A DNA stretch of 64,000 nucleotides from Brachionus koreanus. Taxonomy: Eukaryota > Rotifera > Eurotatoria > Ploima > Brachionidae. Both the position numbers and the translations under genes were made by a program. Of the stretch, positions 24,901-37,369 are shown one piece after another. The stretch lies in NCBI GenBank assembly GCA_016987375.1, contig PJRA01000263.1, positions 3,715,757-3,779,756 of the forward strand. The letters are read 5' to 3'. Under the pieces are notes generated by a model. That model was not told where the DNA came from. It was given only the letters and a program-made list of their open reading frames with translations, and did no database searches. Numbering within the stretch: the first letter of the stretch is position 1; each line of letters opens with the position of its first letter.

Positions 24901-27900
24901 ATTCATCTTTAGAGTTTTGTTTTTCCAGAGTGGCTGATTTGACACTTTGAATAGCTTTTGGCATTTCACTGCTAGTTTTGTAGATTTCCGAAAGAGTTTT
25001 ATGCATGTTTGTGCCAATAAGACAAGACAGTAAATGAACTATATCTTTGACTTTTGGATTATTCAATGTTTGCTCATAGCCATACGCATTTACGGTAAAT
25101 TTCAAATAGAAATGATTGTTTGACTTCAAGTCTTTGTTTGAATGTATGTTGAAAATTAGAGATGAGTCTGAGTTTATTTCTATTTGATAGTCAAGAATCT
25201 CTTTGTTTTCAACTTTTTTTGTTATGTTATGAACCTGTTCGGTTGAGTCAATGAAAGTAAATGAGACAGAACTAAATTAGATAAAATTAATCTAGACTCA
25301 TTAAGAAATTAAATATTTGAGTTATATTACTCTGAGCTTTCAGAATTGTTCAATTTAGATTCAGTATCTAAATCAATTACAAAGCGTCTCGCTAAAGGAT
25401 ATGTATATTCCACGGCCAAATCTAATATTGAACTTTTTGTCTTAGAATTGAATATCCAGCTTTTAAGTAAGGTCTCTTTTTCACATTTCTTAAATTGAAA
25501 TTAGATAATTTATAGGTAAAAAATTATTTAAACTAATATATTATTAAATCATCATTATTAATTTTGATTTAAAAATAAAACTTGCCTTAACGAATATTTA
25601 TTTTTTAATTTTTTAAATTTTAGAAAAATAAATTATTAATATGATTTTAGAAATTTGGCAAAAAAGGAATCAAAACACACATGAGAAGATCTAAAACAGC
25701 ACTAAATAACATCAAAATAGATTCGATTTAAAACTTTTTTTTTTTATTTTTTTATTCTTAATTCTTAAAAAAAACATATATATAAAGAAATTCATAGACA
25801 TAGAACTGTAATAATTGGTGTATGTCACTTATAATGCCATTTATATTTATTCAATAAACTAAACTAAATTGAAATTATGAGAAAATTAGAAAAAAATTTT
25901 TTTTAGATTCTTTTTTTTGAAATTTATCTCAATTTGAATTTAGTTTTAAATTTTGATTGTGATCTTTTTGAGCTTACATAAGAATCATTCCAGAAAACAT
26001 GATAATCTTCACCGTCATAAATACATTATTAATGCAGTGATGGCAGCAAATTTTTAACTTTTTGAGATGAGATTTGTGATTAATGTTGAGGTGTATTTTT
26101 AAATTTCATAATTTAAAAGATTTTTTTGCAAATTTCTCAGCCTCAACCTCATCTTCCAAAAAGTTAAAAATTTGCTGGTTAAAAGAGTGTATATTTCACA
26201 AAATTCATCTGATTAATTTGAATTAAGTAAAAAGTTTGCCAAAAAGAAATATTGTGAAAAGTTAAAAGATTAAATATCATTGTTTTAAAGAAATAGTAAA
26301 TAAGAAAAAAAAATTTACTAATTAGATAAAATTAATAAAAATTTTTTTTTACTTTTTTATTTCTAAGTATGCTTTTAAAAAGTGTGTATTTTAGCACTAA
26401 AAGCATCAATCGAGTCAAATGACTTTTTTAAAAAATTTTTAGCTTTGATCAATGCTTGCAAGTTAAAAAGGTTCATTTGAATACTTACATTTAAGTATTA
26501 AAAATTTTGTTTATTCTTTTTTGATTAAATAAAAATTTTTTTTCTTTTAGTTTCCAATCTTTATTCATAAAACAGAGAAAAAACTAACTCTCCTTTGTTT
26601 GCCAGCATTGGTTTTACTTTAATTAAACAAAAAGCCAAACTATAGATTTTTTTAAAAGACTTAAGAATTGAAAATATAAAACTTAGTTTAATTCACTTAT
26701 TTTCCGTTTGTTGAAGTAAAGAAAAAACTCTTATAGATGTTTGAAATCATAACTATTTCAAACATCTAAATTAAAAAATTTTGATTATTAAATTAATTTT
26801 TTTTTTAAAAATTGATATTATTTAAAATTAAATTTTAGTTTTTTTACAAAACTTAATTTCAATAAAATTTAAAATTCTGAATAATTTTTATAAAAACAAT
26901 CTTGTGCAATTTTAACTTTAAAAAAGAGGAAATACTTTTGGAAGAAACAAATTTACCTTATCTGACGATGCATTGATAAAATGTGCTTGATTGATGGAAT
27001 GCAACAAGTTGGCGCATTCGAAAGATAACTCTGTTCTAAGGCTTGATTCTAAGCTCTCAAAAATACTTGACAGCCATAGCAGAAATGTATATAAAATGTT
27101 TCTTAAAAAATAGTCTAATCTAGTTTGATATCGTTGTCTGTTTTTATCATTATTTTTACACAGGTTTTGCAACTCGTAGCTTTTTTCAAACAAAAATTTA
27201 GCGTAATCATTTATAAAATTGTTAATATGTTTGATCATCATATTCTCAAATACGCAATCGTTGTCAATTTGTTTGCCACGAATTTTATTTTTTATATTAA
27301 AAAGAACATTTGATTGCACTGAATTAACTAGTTGATTAGATGCTTGCATTAATTTGAATTCCGTATTTTTATCAATATTTAATTCATTATTAAAAGCCAA
27401 GTTTACTAATTTTTCTAAAAAACAAATAATTTGATTCAATTCAGTAAAATTTTCGTACGGATTTTGACTCTTTGTTATATATTGAACAAGTCCTAGTTTA
27501 TTTTCAGTCAATTGTTTGCAAAAAGCTTGAAATAGAATTTGATTTGACTTTTTATTGAGTAACATGTCCCGCTTGAATAAAACAGAATCGCTATTTACAA
27601 GTGAAAAGCTCGAGTTTTGCTTTATCAAACTTTCAAATAGCTCTATCAGCTCATTTTGTTGGAAAAATACACCAACTCCATTTCTGATTATTTCTTTTGT
27701 TATATCCAAAAGCATCTGATTTCTATGGTCTAAATTATCATTTTTTCTGTCACCTTCATAGACATCGATAATTTGGCACAGACTCTGCAAAATATGCGAT
27801 GATTTTGTTTGCTTAAGATTTGTTTTTATCTCAGCACAATTAACCAATTCAAATAATAAAATCAAAATGGGAACTTTAAGATTTGAAAACAGGAAGTCTT

Positions 27901-30900
27901 TCGAATTCGAACTTTTGTCGACTAGCTGAATTGATTTCAAATATATTTTCCAAAGATCATCTATTTGAAAATTGTCAAAATCTATCAATTTCACTTCATC
28001 TTCAAGCCAGGCAAAAGCTAAATTTTTCTTCAAAGAGAAATAAAGAAACGAAAATAGAATTATAAATAAATCATACATGTTGTTCAGCAAGGTGACAGCA
28101 AAACCAGAGAATGGCACTCACTAAAATAGATGCTGAATTGCTTTCTTTATCGAAAGAATTAGACTTTGAAAATTAAAAAAAAATAAACAATTAATGAATA
28201 AAAAAATTATACTAAACTATACTAAAGACTTTAAATTTTTAAAGATGTCCAGAGAACTATGTTTAAAACCGACTAGATTAAAATTTGAAATGTCGATTGT
28301 TTTGTGACTATTTTCTTTAGGACGAAGTAATTTTATTATTGCATACTATAAATTAACCTTTATTTATTTTGTAAATTTTTTTTTAAAGTATCTAAATACT
28401 AACATTTGCCATATTTGTAACTGGTACTTCTAACATAATATCAATTCTAAAAATAGATAATTAATCCCTTTTTCATCACTGAATTATTTATCTTACTGGT
28501 TTTCATAAAGTTCAAAATAAAATGCCTCATATAACTTTGATTGTTTAGTTTTTTGTGTGCTATTTAAAACAAAAAAAAATAATAAAAATTTAATTTGAAA
28601 TTAAAAGTTGAAAAAAACTCAAATGCGCACTTTTTAATGTAAGAATTGAACTGTTCTTTGGAAGAAAATGAGTCAAAATTAACAAAATTTTCAACTTTCG
28701 GCCTTGTTTTGTCAAACAGAAGAATAACAATAACTGAGTGTATACCAATGGATTCGACTTTTAATTTGAGATTTACATTGGTCAAGGTAACATTGTTTTC
28801 CAATTCTAAAACAATGTTAAAGCACAAATTTGTTTCAAAAGGTGACTCTTTAATTTCAAATTAATCGGGTAAATAAGATGATTTTTTTAAATTACCCTTT
28901 AATGGTCGAAAACTTTCTAGAGAAAACTCAGTGCTTTCGTCTTCAACAGTTGAAATTATTTCTGTTTCATTTAATTTTTCACTTTTTGGTTCATTAGTTA
29001 TTTTAAGCGATTTGAAACCAACTTTTCTTGCTATAATAGATTTTTATAGAAAATGATATTTTATTTTTAGAATTTGAGTTTGAATTTTTACTTTTCCAAA
29101 TTTTAAATAAATAATAAAAAATAATAAAAATAAATTCAGCAAATTTTAGCAATTAATAAGAGAAAAAGCAAAAGTGAAACTTTTTGGGATCAATGATGGT
29201 CAATTTTTTTCTTTATTCAAAATAACTCTATAGCATATACAGTCTTAGGGTCTTAGAATACTTTAATAAATTAATTTGACCTTTTTTAATTTTAATATTT
29301 TTAAAACAAAATAATCAAAATGGTTAGCTAATAGATTTTATTGTTTAATCATTAATTTATTAAAAGATTTTCTTTTTTTTCAATTGCTGAAATAATTGAA
29401 AAATTTCTTGTTTTTTTTCAAAAGGATCCAACTTAAGTAGTCCCTTGCTTTTTTCAGAAATTCGAAAAAAGCATCAATCATTTTTAATCTTGTGTAAATA
29501 GGTCTATAGGTAGATGCTAGGTTAATCTTTGGCAAATAATTTTTTGTTATCGCTTTTTTTTCCGAAAAAAAAAAAAGAGGGCGAATGTTATTAAGGCTTA
29601 ATAACTTTGCTATTTTAATAAAAGGTAAATTATGGGCCATGTTCATTTTTAAAAAGAGATTTTTAAAAAGATGCCTAAAATATTTTTCGTTTAGGATATT
29701 AAATTGATTCGGACAAGAAGTTTTGACGCATTAAAAAAATAATAAAGCATAAGAAATTAAACCATAGCATAATGAATAAAAAGTTAAGATTTTCTTGCGC
29801 AAAATTTTTGGAAAGTGAATGGAACAATTGGCAAATTTTCGTTTCATTTTCCGGCATTGCTTCAACAAATAATACTTTATACAGCTTTAATGGCTGTATA
29901 AAAAAGTTTTTTTAACAAAAAAGAGCATTTGAGGATTAAATTAGCAATCGAAATTATCTGTAAATAGTTGAAAACTTTTCTATTTTTAAACTCAATTTAA
30001 AAAAAGACTTATCATAGACTTGTTTTATCCGATAGTTTTTTCTTTATGCTTTACTTGCTTTATTATATGCAAGACTAATTTTTTTATATATGCATTAATG
30101 ACAAAATTTTTATACGTTACTTAATTTTTTATTATACTATAACTTTTTTATTTAATGCGTCAAATGCATTTTTCCAATTGATTCAAACAATTTAATAAAA
30201 TTCGGTATCATAAGAAATAAACAAAATTTAATTTTTGTACTACTTGCTATAATAAAAGTTAAACTTTGAAATAAACAATTGAAATTTTATACTTAACCAA
30301 ATATTTAATTATATTAGCCCCAATTCTTATATCAAGGCGCTTTTAGAAATTCATAAAAAATATCTTAAGATAGTTAAAATTTATTTTGCTTTATTTCTTT
30401 TTTATTTTTTGACAAAAGTTTAAGAATTTATTCTGTTAATTTCTCAAAATTTTGCGACAAATCAAAGCTAATGACCAAATTTTCAGAATCATTATCAAAA
30501 ATTATATTAATTATATTACGATTAAATTTAAATCTAAATCAAAAAATATTTAAGAACCTTTTTTAATGATAATTTTTGAGCATTACAATTTGATCATGAA
30601 CTTCAATTTGTCGAATTACCTAACCTTTAAATACAAGCGAGAATTTTTAACTATAGAAAAAAATAACGCTTTAAACGCAAATATTTTTAAAGTCCTAATG
30701 TTTTATATTACCTGTTTTCCTTAGGCTTAGTTGAGATGCTTCATTAATTTTACCGATAAGATTACGGATCTCATAATTTATGTGGTAGTTTTCTAAAAGA
30801 TTAAAAAAAAAATTATCTAAAAAAAAGAGAATTTCAGAAAAATACCCAATATCAATAGTAATGATTTCATTATCCCTTTCAAGTTTCCTCGGGCAAGATT

Positions 30901-33583
30901 AAAAGAAACATATAAAAGAATAGACTCTGATTTATCTTCTTCACTGGTTGATATAACTCTTTTAAAGTTTTTATAGTTTTAATCAATCAATCAATCTAAG
31001 AATACTTACTCCAACAAATTGTCAAGAAATGAATCCACTTTTTCTAAAACAGTTGGCGTTAAAAAGGTAGCTTTAGAGTCCAAAGTTAATGATAAAGGTG
31101 GCATATTATCAAGTGCGTTTCTTAAATAATAAAAAGAGATAAAATAAATTAAAAAATAAAGAAAATACTTTGTTATTTGGAGTATTTTTGTGTGTAGGGT
31201 GGGCATTAGCTGAGATTGAACCAAAGCCATAGCAGAAAGCATTTCAAAATACCAACAAATTGAAGCATCTTGAACGCTTAGGCTTGACTTATGTGACACC
31301 AATTTTTGACAAACCAATTTTATTGATCTAATTTTTAGCTGCTCATTGACCTTAGCCCAATAGCTTTTTTCATTCAATCGTTTAAAAACAATTTTCAAAT
31401 AGGTTATATTCTGATTGCTGGGAAAGCAATTACAAATTGAATATTCATTATTTAATGTTAAATTGTAGTCGCATTTTGAAACTACTGTCTCAAGTTTGTC
31501 CGGTCCACCAGCACGAACCTCAATAATAATGGATTTTAAAAACTCATCAGTTTTATTGCCGATCGAATAAAGAGATAGGCTGGTCAATTTTAGATTCTCT
31601 TTTAGCATTATTAAAATATAATGATCTTCCCATTTTTCTGCATGTGTAGTTTGCCAATATGTCATCCATTTGCCATCAATAATACTAAAATAGAATAAAT
31701 AAATAAAAAATTAGTTGAATTAATAAAAATTTTTTTAAATATAAGATTCATATGCTTTCTTGATTTAAATTTATTTGAACGATTTTTTAATTGATAATTG
31801 ATGAATATTAATATTCAAAGGTATTCTCAAATAATTGATATTTTAATTTGATACTGAAAATAAATGCTAATCTAGTTTTTCTTTGACATTCTGATAGTCA
31901 ACTTCGAAAAAATATTTTTTTTCCTTTCTAAAGGATTTATCTATTCTGTCTATTTTCACAATGTTTTAACATTTTTATTTTACCAATTTCTGTAATCTTC
32001 TAAATAGCTAAAAAATATTTTAAATGTTCATTATTTTGAAAGAGATAAATAATGAAGATATATAGTTGTAAGTACCAGAGTCGAATACAATTTCTTATTC
32101 GAATATTACGATTAAGTCAAAACTAATTCTAAAAATATATAATTTAAAACTTATTAAAATTTTAAAAAATTCATATTAGAAAAAGGAATTAAATATCAAA
32201 GATTGAAAATAAAAATGAAAATTTTTTTAAAAAATTAATTTCTAGATCAGAAAAGTGATTAGTTTTTTAATCATATATTAATAAGCTAATTTGTTAGATA
32301 CATTTAAAAATAAATGATAAATAAAGATTAAAAAAAATTAAGAAAATTTATAGAAATTATAAAAATTATTTTTCACTTAAATGAAATCAGTTGAGATAAA
32401 AAAAGACTAAAATAAAGTTACTTGTGTATTTTTTCATGGCTACAACAGGATTTTAAACTAGAAATGCACTGTTCATCAACATAAATTGATTTATTTTCTA
32501 CGAAAAATAATTTTATTTGGCTTGTTTTTTTTTTAAAAATTTAAAATACTTCTATTCTCTTCATAAAATTTGTCTTCATTTTCATCTAGAACTTTTTGTC
32601 GTAGATTAGCAACTATGATACTATGTTCCAAATAGGGCGCATTTATCTCATCAGCTGGCATGCGATGACTTAAAATAAACTAAAAAAGAAAAAATAAAAA
32701 AAGATAATATTTTATAATTTAAACAAGCTTAATGAACGAACTTGGAATAATTTGTCTGAAAGTTGGTCATAAGGAAAGATTTTTTCGTCTGTGAAAGCGT
32801 CTAATAACCCAGGCATAAGAGAACATGAAATCATTTTTTTAAAGTGTAATTGGGAATTAAATTTGCAATCAGTGGTTTCAAGCTGATCGAAAAATTCCTT
32901 CAATTCATTTAAATCAAGCGAGCCATCATATGTATCCAAAAAGTAGTTTGTGAGTTGAATTGAACTTTCGTTGTTGAAACCAATAGTCATAAGATAGTCA
33001 CGAAATTTGTAATCAAAAATGTGACTCTGAACCGTAAGATAAATTTAGCATCACATTATTTAAATTTAAATTACTTGATCTCGTTTTATTCTGTCAGAAA
33101 TGTTCAGTAATATTTCTTTTATTCCGGAGGAGATCTCATTTTTGGCTTTGATTTCGCCTTCTGTGTGCTTTCTTTATCAAAATAAGCCATCTAAACAAAG
33201 TCATTTTTATTTTTCAGAATATACTTTATTAGACTGCAAATAAATTCGTCAAATTTGTTTCCTGATTCTTCATCAATGTCTGAAAATTGAAAAAAAAAAC
33301 GATCAAAATACACTTTTTATTGATTAATTTTAAATTTTCTATTTACTTTTGGCTGGATTTGTCAAATTTGCAAAGTTCTTTTTTTTTAAATTTATGAGAA
33401 AACATAAATATGTGGGAAAATTTAACCAAGCAAACAACTGGAATCAACTGAGCAGAGAATTTCATGTGATTCCAATTGTGCTAGATCAGTGACCAATACC
33501 TTTGTTAGGTTTTCCTCGAAGTTTTGAGCAACCTCTTGTTCGAAATTCAGTGTTTCGTTTGAGTCGATCTCCGTTGAAAGCAT
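18917..33583 (-). CDS. ZZEF1: ZZEF1 homologue: DOC/APC10 and tandem ZZ zinc-finger giant protein, 19 exons
   Basis: My model is, 5' to 3' on the minus strand: 33427-33583, 33225-33279, 33075-33171, 32742-33026, 32550-32679, 32422-32497, 31169-31684, 31010-31120, 30846-30958, 30712-30792, 28896-29030, 28631-28847, 28497-28559, 28404-28446, 28223-28345, 28077-28163, 26957-28027, 25331-25488, 18917-25271. All junctions keep phase and give 3290 aa, close to the ~3000 aa of animal ZZEF1. Residues about 100-200 hold a degenerate EF-hand region (LDTYDGSLDLNELKEFF). About 265-400 is a DOC domain (IIDGKWMTYWQT). Tandem ZZ fingers lie at about 1870-1925 (FYCDNCEAVLTGFRYVCLEC) and 1938-1995 (HYCNQCQSLIIGKRLKCLEC). 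An acidic tract lies near residue 2970. Mammalian ZZEF1 is a histone-tail reader; the role here is inferred. Long introns: 25489-26956, 29031-30711, 31685-32421. The exon 1 donor (GTTAAA) is the least certain. Confidence 0.88.
26044..26177. repeat. Foldback/MITE-like element in a ZZEF1 intron
   Basis: Perfect 20-bp inverted arms, CAGCAAATTTTTAACTTTTT (26044-26063) and its complement (26158-26177), enclose 94 bp that are themselves weakly self-complementary (GATGAG...GTTGAGG against CCTCAACCTCATC). The left flank begins CAGTGATGG, reminiscent of hAT ends, but no target duplication was found. Confidence 0.65.
26391..26440. repeat. Terminus related to the piggyBac-like MITE
   Basis: About 45 bp beginning TAGCACTAAAAGCATCAA and passing through CGAGTCAAATGAC to TTTAAAAAATTTTT. 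This lines up with the inverted right end of the MITE at 9621-9841 (TAACACTAGAAGCACACCAA, CGAGTCATTTGAC, TTTAAAAAATTTTT). The opposite end was not found, so the copy is truncated or very diverged. Confidence 0.5.
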
Positions 33584-34659
33584 TTTCAAATTTACACAAA
33601 AAATAGAATTATTACGTTTTTTTGTTTCAGAAATTAAGGTAGAATTGTTGAAAGTAATTTCAATTAATATATTTAAAATAATTTAAGCAATTATTCCTAA
33701 TTCATTTTATAGTTAGATTTCAAATGTAAAATTGAAAAGTTTCTTGCAAATTTTATTACCCAAATGTTGGTTTTTTAGTCGCTTCTTTTGAAATAAAAAT
33801 GCACTAGAAACATCTTAAAATTAAATGGATTTTTCAATTTTAATTGTCTCGTTGATTCATTGCCTAGGAACAATTACACCTAGAGCTAGTTTTTGACAAA
33901 ATAATTTTTATCAAAATTCAACACTTACATTCACTTTATTTTTATTATAAAAAATTATTTTTTAATTAAAAGACATGCTTATCTTTTACTAATTAAATCA
34001 ATAAAAAGCTTTTAACAATCATCCTTTTTGAAATTTTGCTACATAGTAGTATAAATAAATATTGGAAGCGTTCATTTTTTGATTCATCTTTACCATTTTC
34101 AGACTTAATTTTCAAATTATGTAGAGTTTTTAGAAAAAAAAAATGATAAATGAAATTAGTAGAAAGTTTTAATTAAATATTTAAAAATTAAATATATATT
34201 GTTTTTAATCCCATAGTTTGGCATTTAGTGAAAACTTGGTTAATGATCGAAAATAAAAAATAATTTTATAGATTTTTATTTGGTCAAATTTTAATTTTAA
34301 TTTAAAAATTAAATGTCAAAATAAATAAGATTAAATTATTCGAAAATTTTTTCTCTTTATTAATTTTTCTCTTGTGGAAAACTTTATGACTCTATGAATT
34401 TTGAACAACTCTGGTCATGTCAGTTAAAGTATTTTTTTTCCAGGAAAATTAGTTTTTTTTTATTTATATTTAATTTTAGAGGGAATAGTGACAAAATAAA
34501 AAAAACAATCTTCAATGTGATGAAGATAGATTTGGACAAGTCACTTGCTCCAATCAAAGTGTATATACTACAGTTACCAAAGATAGGATCCTACTGTTTC
34601 CTATCTTCGCAAGTCTAGCTTGCTAGCTTGTTGTAACTCATATTATTATTATTATTTTA
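33584..34659. promoter_or_regulatory. ZZEF1 5' flank and spacer
   Basis: Upstream of the ZZEF1 start codon on the minus strand. The first ~400 bp (to about 33990) have a homologous counterpart at 38761-39165. The block nearest the ATG (33584-33710) is almost identical; the remainder shows many substitutions. It is presumably promoter and 5' UTR. No named motif was recognised. Confidence 0.45.
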
Positions 34660-35206
34660 AATGAGTAGGATACTTTGAATGCTAAAGAGAATGTTTACAA
34701 GTAGAGAAGAAAGACTTTGAGTAAGATTGTATACATCAATGGTGAGACCCCATCTAGATTACTCAGTGAAGGGTCTTGAATCCAAGTATAAAAAAGGCGT
34801 GTGAATGCGTTGAAAAAGGTGCAAGAGAGTGCAACAAAAATACCTTTATCTCTAAGAAACATGTCGTACGAAATAAGACTGACAAAGCTATGTGAAAGAA
34901 GAGTGAGAGGGGACTTGATTGAAATGTACAATTTAATGAATGGAATAGATAAGGTAGGCTTGGTCAAGAATCTCCTATCGCAGTAAGTGCCAGACATGTA
35001 TTTTTCTCAAACAGAGTGGTTCCGCATTAGAATAAGTTGCCAGAAAATGTAGTGAAATCTATGTCAACTGCTAGTTTTAAAAAGGCTTTAGATAAATTTA
35101 ATAGAATCAGTTGCTACAGCTCTACACGGCCAATCGTCGGTGATAGGCTCAAACACTCTACATGTTAGGTATCGCAGCAAAAACTACTACTACTACTACT
35201 ACTATT
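34660..35206 (+). mobile_element. Decayed LINE 3' end, CR1/L2-like, with an ACT-repeat tail
   Basis: The plus strand reads, with one frameshift near 34797, MLKRMFTSREERL, then SMVRPHLDYSVK, then VNALKKVQESATKIP, LRNMSYEIRLTKLCERRVRG and DLIEMYNLMNGIDKV. After stops comes a weak C-terminal block (NKLPENVVKSMSTASFKKAL). This is the canonical order of a non-LTR RT C-terminus. An (ACT)n run at about 35183-35206 is a plausible 3' tail. A (TTA)n run at about 34643-34657 lies just upstream and may end another element. Confidence 0.8.
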
Positions 35207-37369
35207 AAAATTATTAAAATATTCATCTATTAAACGGAACATATCCTAAATTTAAAAAATCTCGTAAAAAAGTCCTAGTAATCAAACTTTCATATATTTT
35301 AGACATTCATTTAATAGCTTATATTCTAAATGAGACATGTGTAAAATATCAGATCAATATCTAATTTTGATCAAAAGATATTTTAAAAAATGATCATTTT
35401 GCTAAATATTCACTTTTTTTAATAAATCCTTAAATAAATTTTGATGTTTTCTCATTAAATCTTCTGCAAAATTCATCCGATTAAAATAAACTTTAGCTAA
35501 TTTTAAATCGGAATAAAATTCTCTACAAAATGGTTTATCATTTTTGTATTTCAATAAATTTTCAAAATTATATCTTTATCCTTGTATATATTTATTACTA
35601 AATTAATTTTCCGACAAGTATTAATGGGCACGCGTTTTTAATTTAATTTCTCGCAATTTATTTAAAAAAAGTATATCTGCAAAACTTACTTTAATCATTT
35701 CAAAAATAGTTTTTAATTAAAAATTTTCTTAATTTATTTATGAGTCAAGTGTTTTTAAAATACTTAAATATTAGTGATAGATTTTCAAATTAAAAAAAAA
35801 ATAATTAAATACCATTTTAAAACAGCCCAAAAATATCCGAATATCGCTAATCTTCGACTATAAAAAAAAAGTACAGATCATTTTAATAAAAAATAAAATC
35901 ATCCTTCACATTTTAAACTCATATATTAAAATTTTAAACTCTTAAACCCCAAAATTTTGTCCAAGTAATATATTTGATTTTCAATTTGCCAATTTTCAAT
36001 TAATTAAATATTTTTTAAGCTTTTAAATAATTTTTAATTAATAAATTAATGACAGAAGCAAATTATTCAAATTAAAAAATTAACTTTGATTTCAAATTTA
36101 AAAAATTCTTTAAGGATTTCATTTGTTCTAAAAGACTCATTAGAAATCGCTTGAAAGTCAGACAAACTTATTTATTTTAAAATAATTTGGTCCGAGGCTC
36201 CAGGCAGTTCAGAACGCCGCAAACCTTCAACCAAATATACAAATGTAAACTACATTAAAATGGTGTACACATGAGTTATTTGTAATTTAAATTCTAAATA
36301 CAGTTCTGTACAGTACGCTCTCTTTAATTCGAAACCTTTAGGACCCACAAAAATATGTTATTGATTTAATTTTACGAATATTCGTACATTAAAAAATTTA
36401 GAAATTTTACAAATAAATTTTATTTAAACATTTAGTCATTTAATTTAAAACAAAAATTTTTAACTAATTTCTTTAAATTGACACAAAACATAGAATGGTA
36501 AAACAACTTCATATTAATCATAATTAAATGTTAGGTTTAAAAAAGAAGAAATAAAGAATTAAATAAGATGAGTTAAATTCATGAAAGAAATATGGGGCTA
36601 TTGCAATAAATGCCAAGAAGCTTCAAAAACTATTTTTTTAATTTATTCTTTAATAAAAATACTTTTTTTAAATGATTATTCTCTTCATTTTTTTTCTACT
36701 TGAAATGATTTTTTTCAGTAGAGAAAAAATCTATAATCGACACAATTCGAGATTAAAAAATTTCAACTTGTTTCTTCTTTACTTCCATGACTTGATGGAA
36801 ATAATCTTTATGATCCTTAGTCTTGTTTATCTTTTATACTTTTTTTGTTAAAATAAAGGTTTTGGTTGTTAAAGAGAAATCAACATGAACGATCATGTGT
36901 GCAACCGGATAGAATCAGATGTAAAAAATTACTGCTTTTAGATTTGGTGCCAATTTTTGGTTTGCAAAAAAATAAACCAAATTTTAATAAAAAATAATTT
37001 TATTATATTTTATTGATGTCTACTTGGTCCAATTGAAGGAAAAAAACCTGATAATTTATTATCTCTGATAATTTCAAATATTTAAAATTAACTTAAAATT
37101 ATCACGACACGAATTTCACAAGTTTGCAGGACAAATCTTTAACTTCTAAAGAAAAATTAGATATTTGTTTAAAAAAATGGGAATAGTAACTTTTAACTGA
37201 CTAGAAAAATAATTTTAAATCAACTAAACTTTTAAATTGAAATAAATGTTCTGTAAAAGCATCTTTGTTATATTCAAAATAATATTAAATTCTTTATTCA
37301 TAATAATTTAAAAACAAAAGCCTATTTATTTTTTTTGTTAAAATGAAGTTGAAAAAAATTGAATTGAAA
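35207..37369. other. Intergenic, 2.2 kb
   Basis: Between the LINE fossil and the start of homology to the ZZEF1 duplicate. A/T-rich with many homopolymers; no gene or repeat recognised. Confidence 0.55.

Noticed and set aside
29380..29646. 88-codon frame on the minus strand inside a ZZEF1 intron
   Set aside because: Not joinable in phase to the flanking exons; rich in Lys/Phe/Asn from A/T runs; no motif.
29877..29904. Short hairpin TTTATACAGC/GCTGTATAAA in a ZZEF1 intron
   Set aside because: 10-bp arms in A/T-rich DNA are expected by chance; no T-run or gene context.
35183..35206. ACT triplet run considered as a short CRISPR-like or satellite array
   Set aside because: Simple microsatellite without spacers, best explained as a LINE tail.
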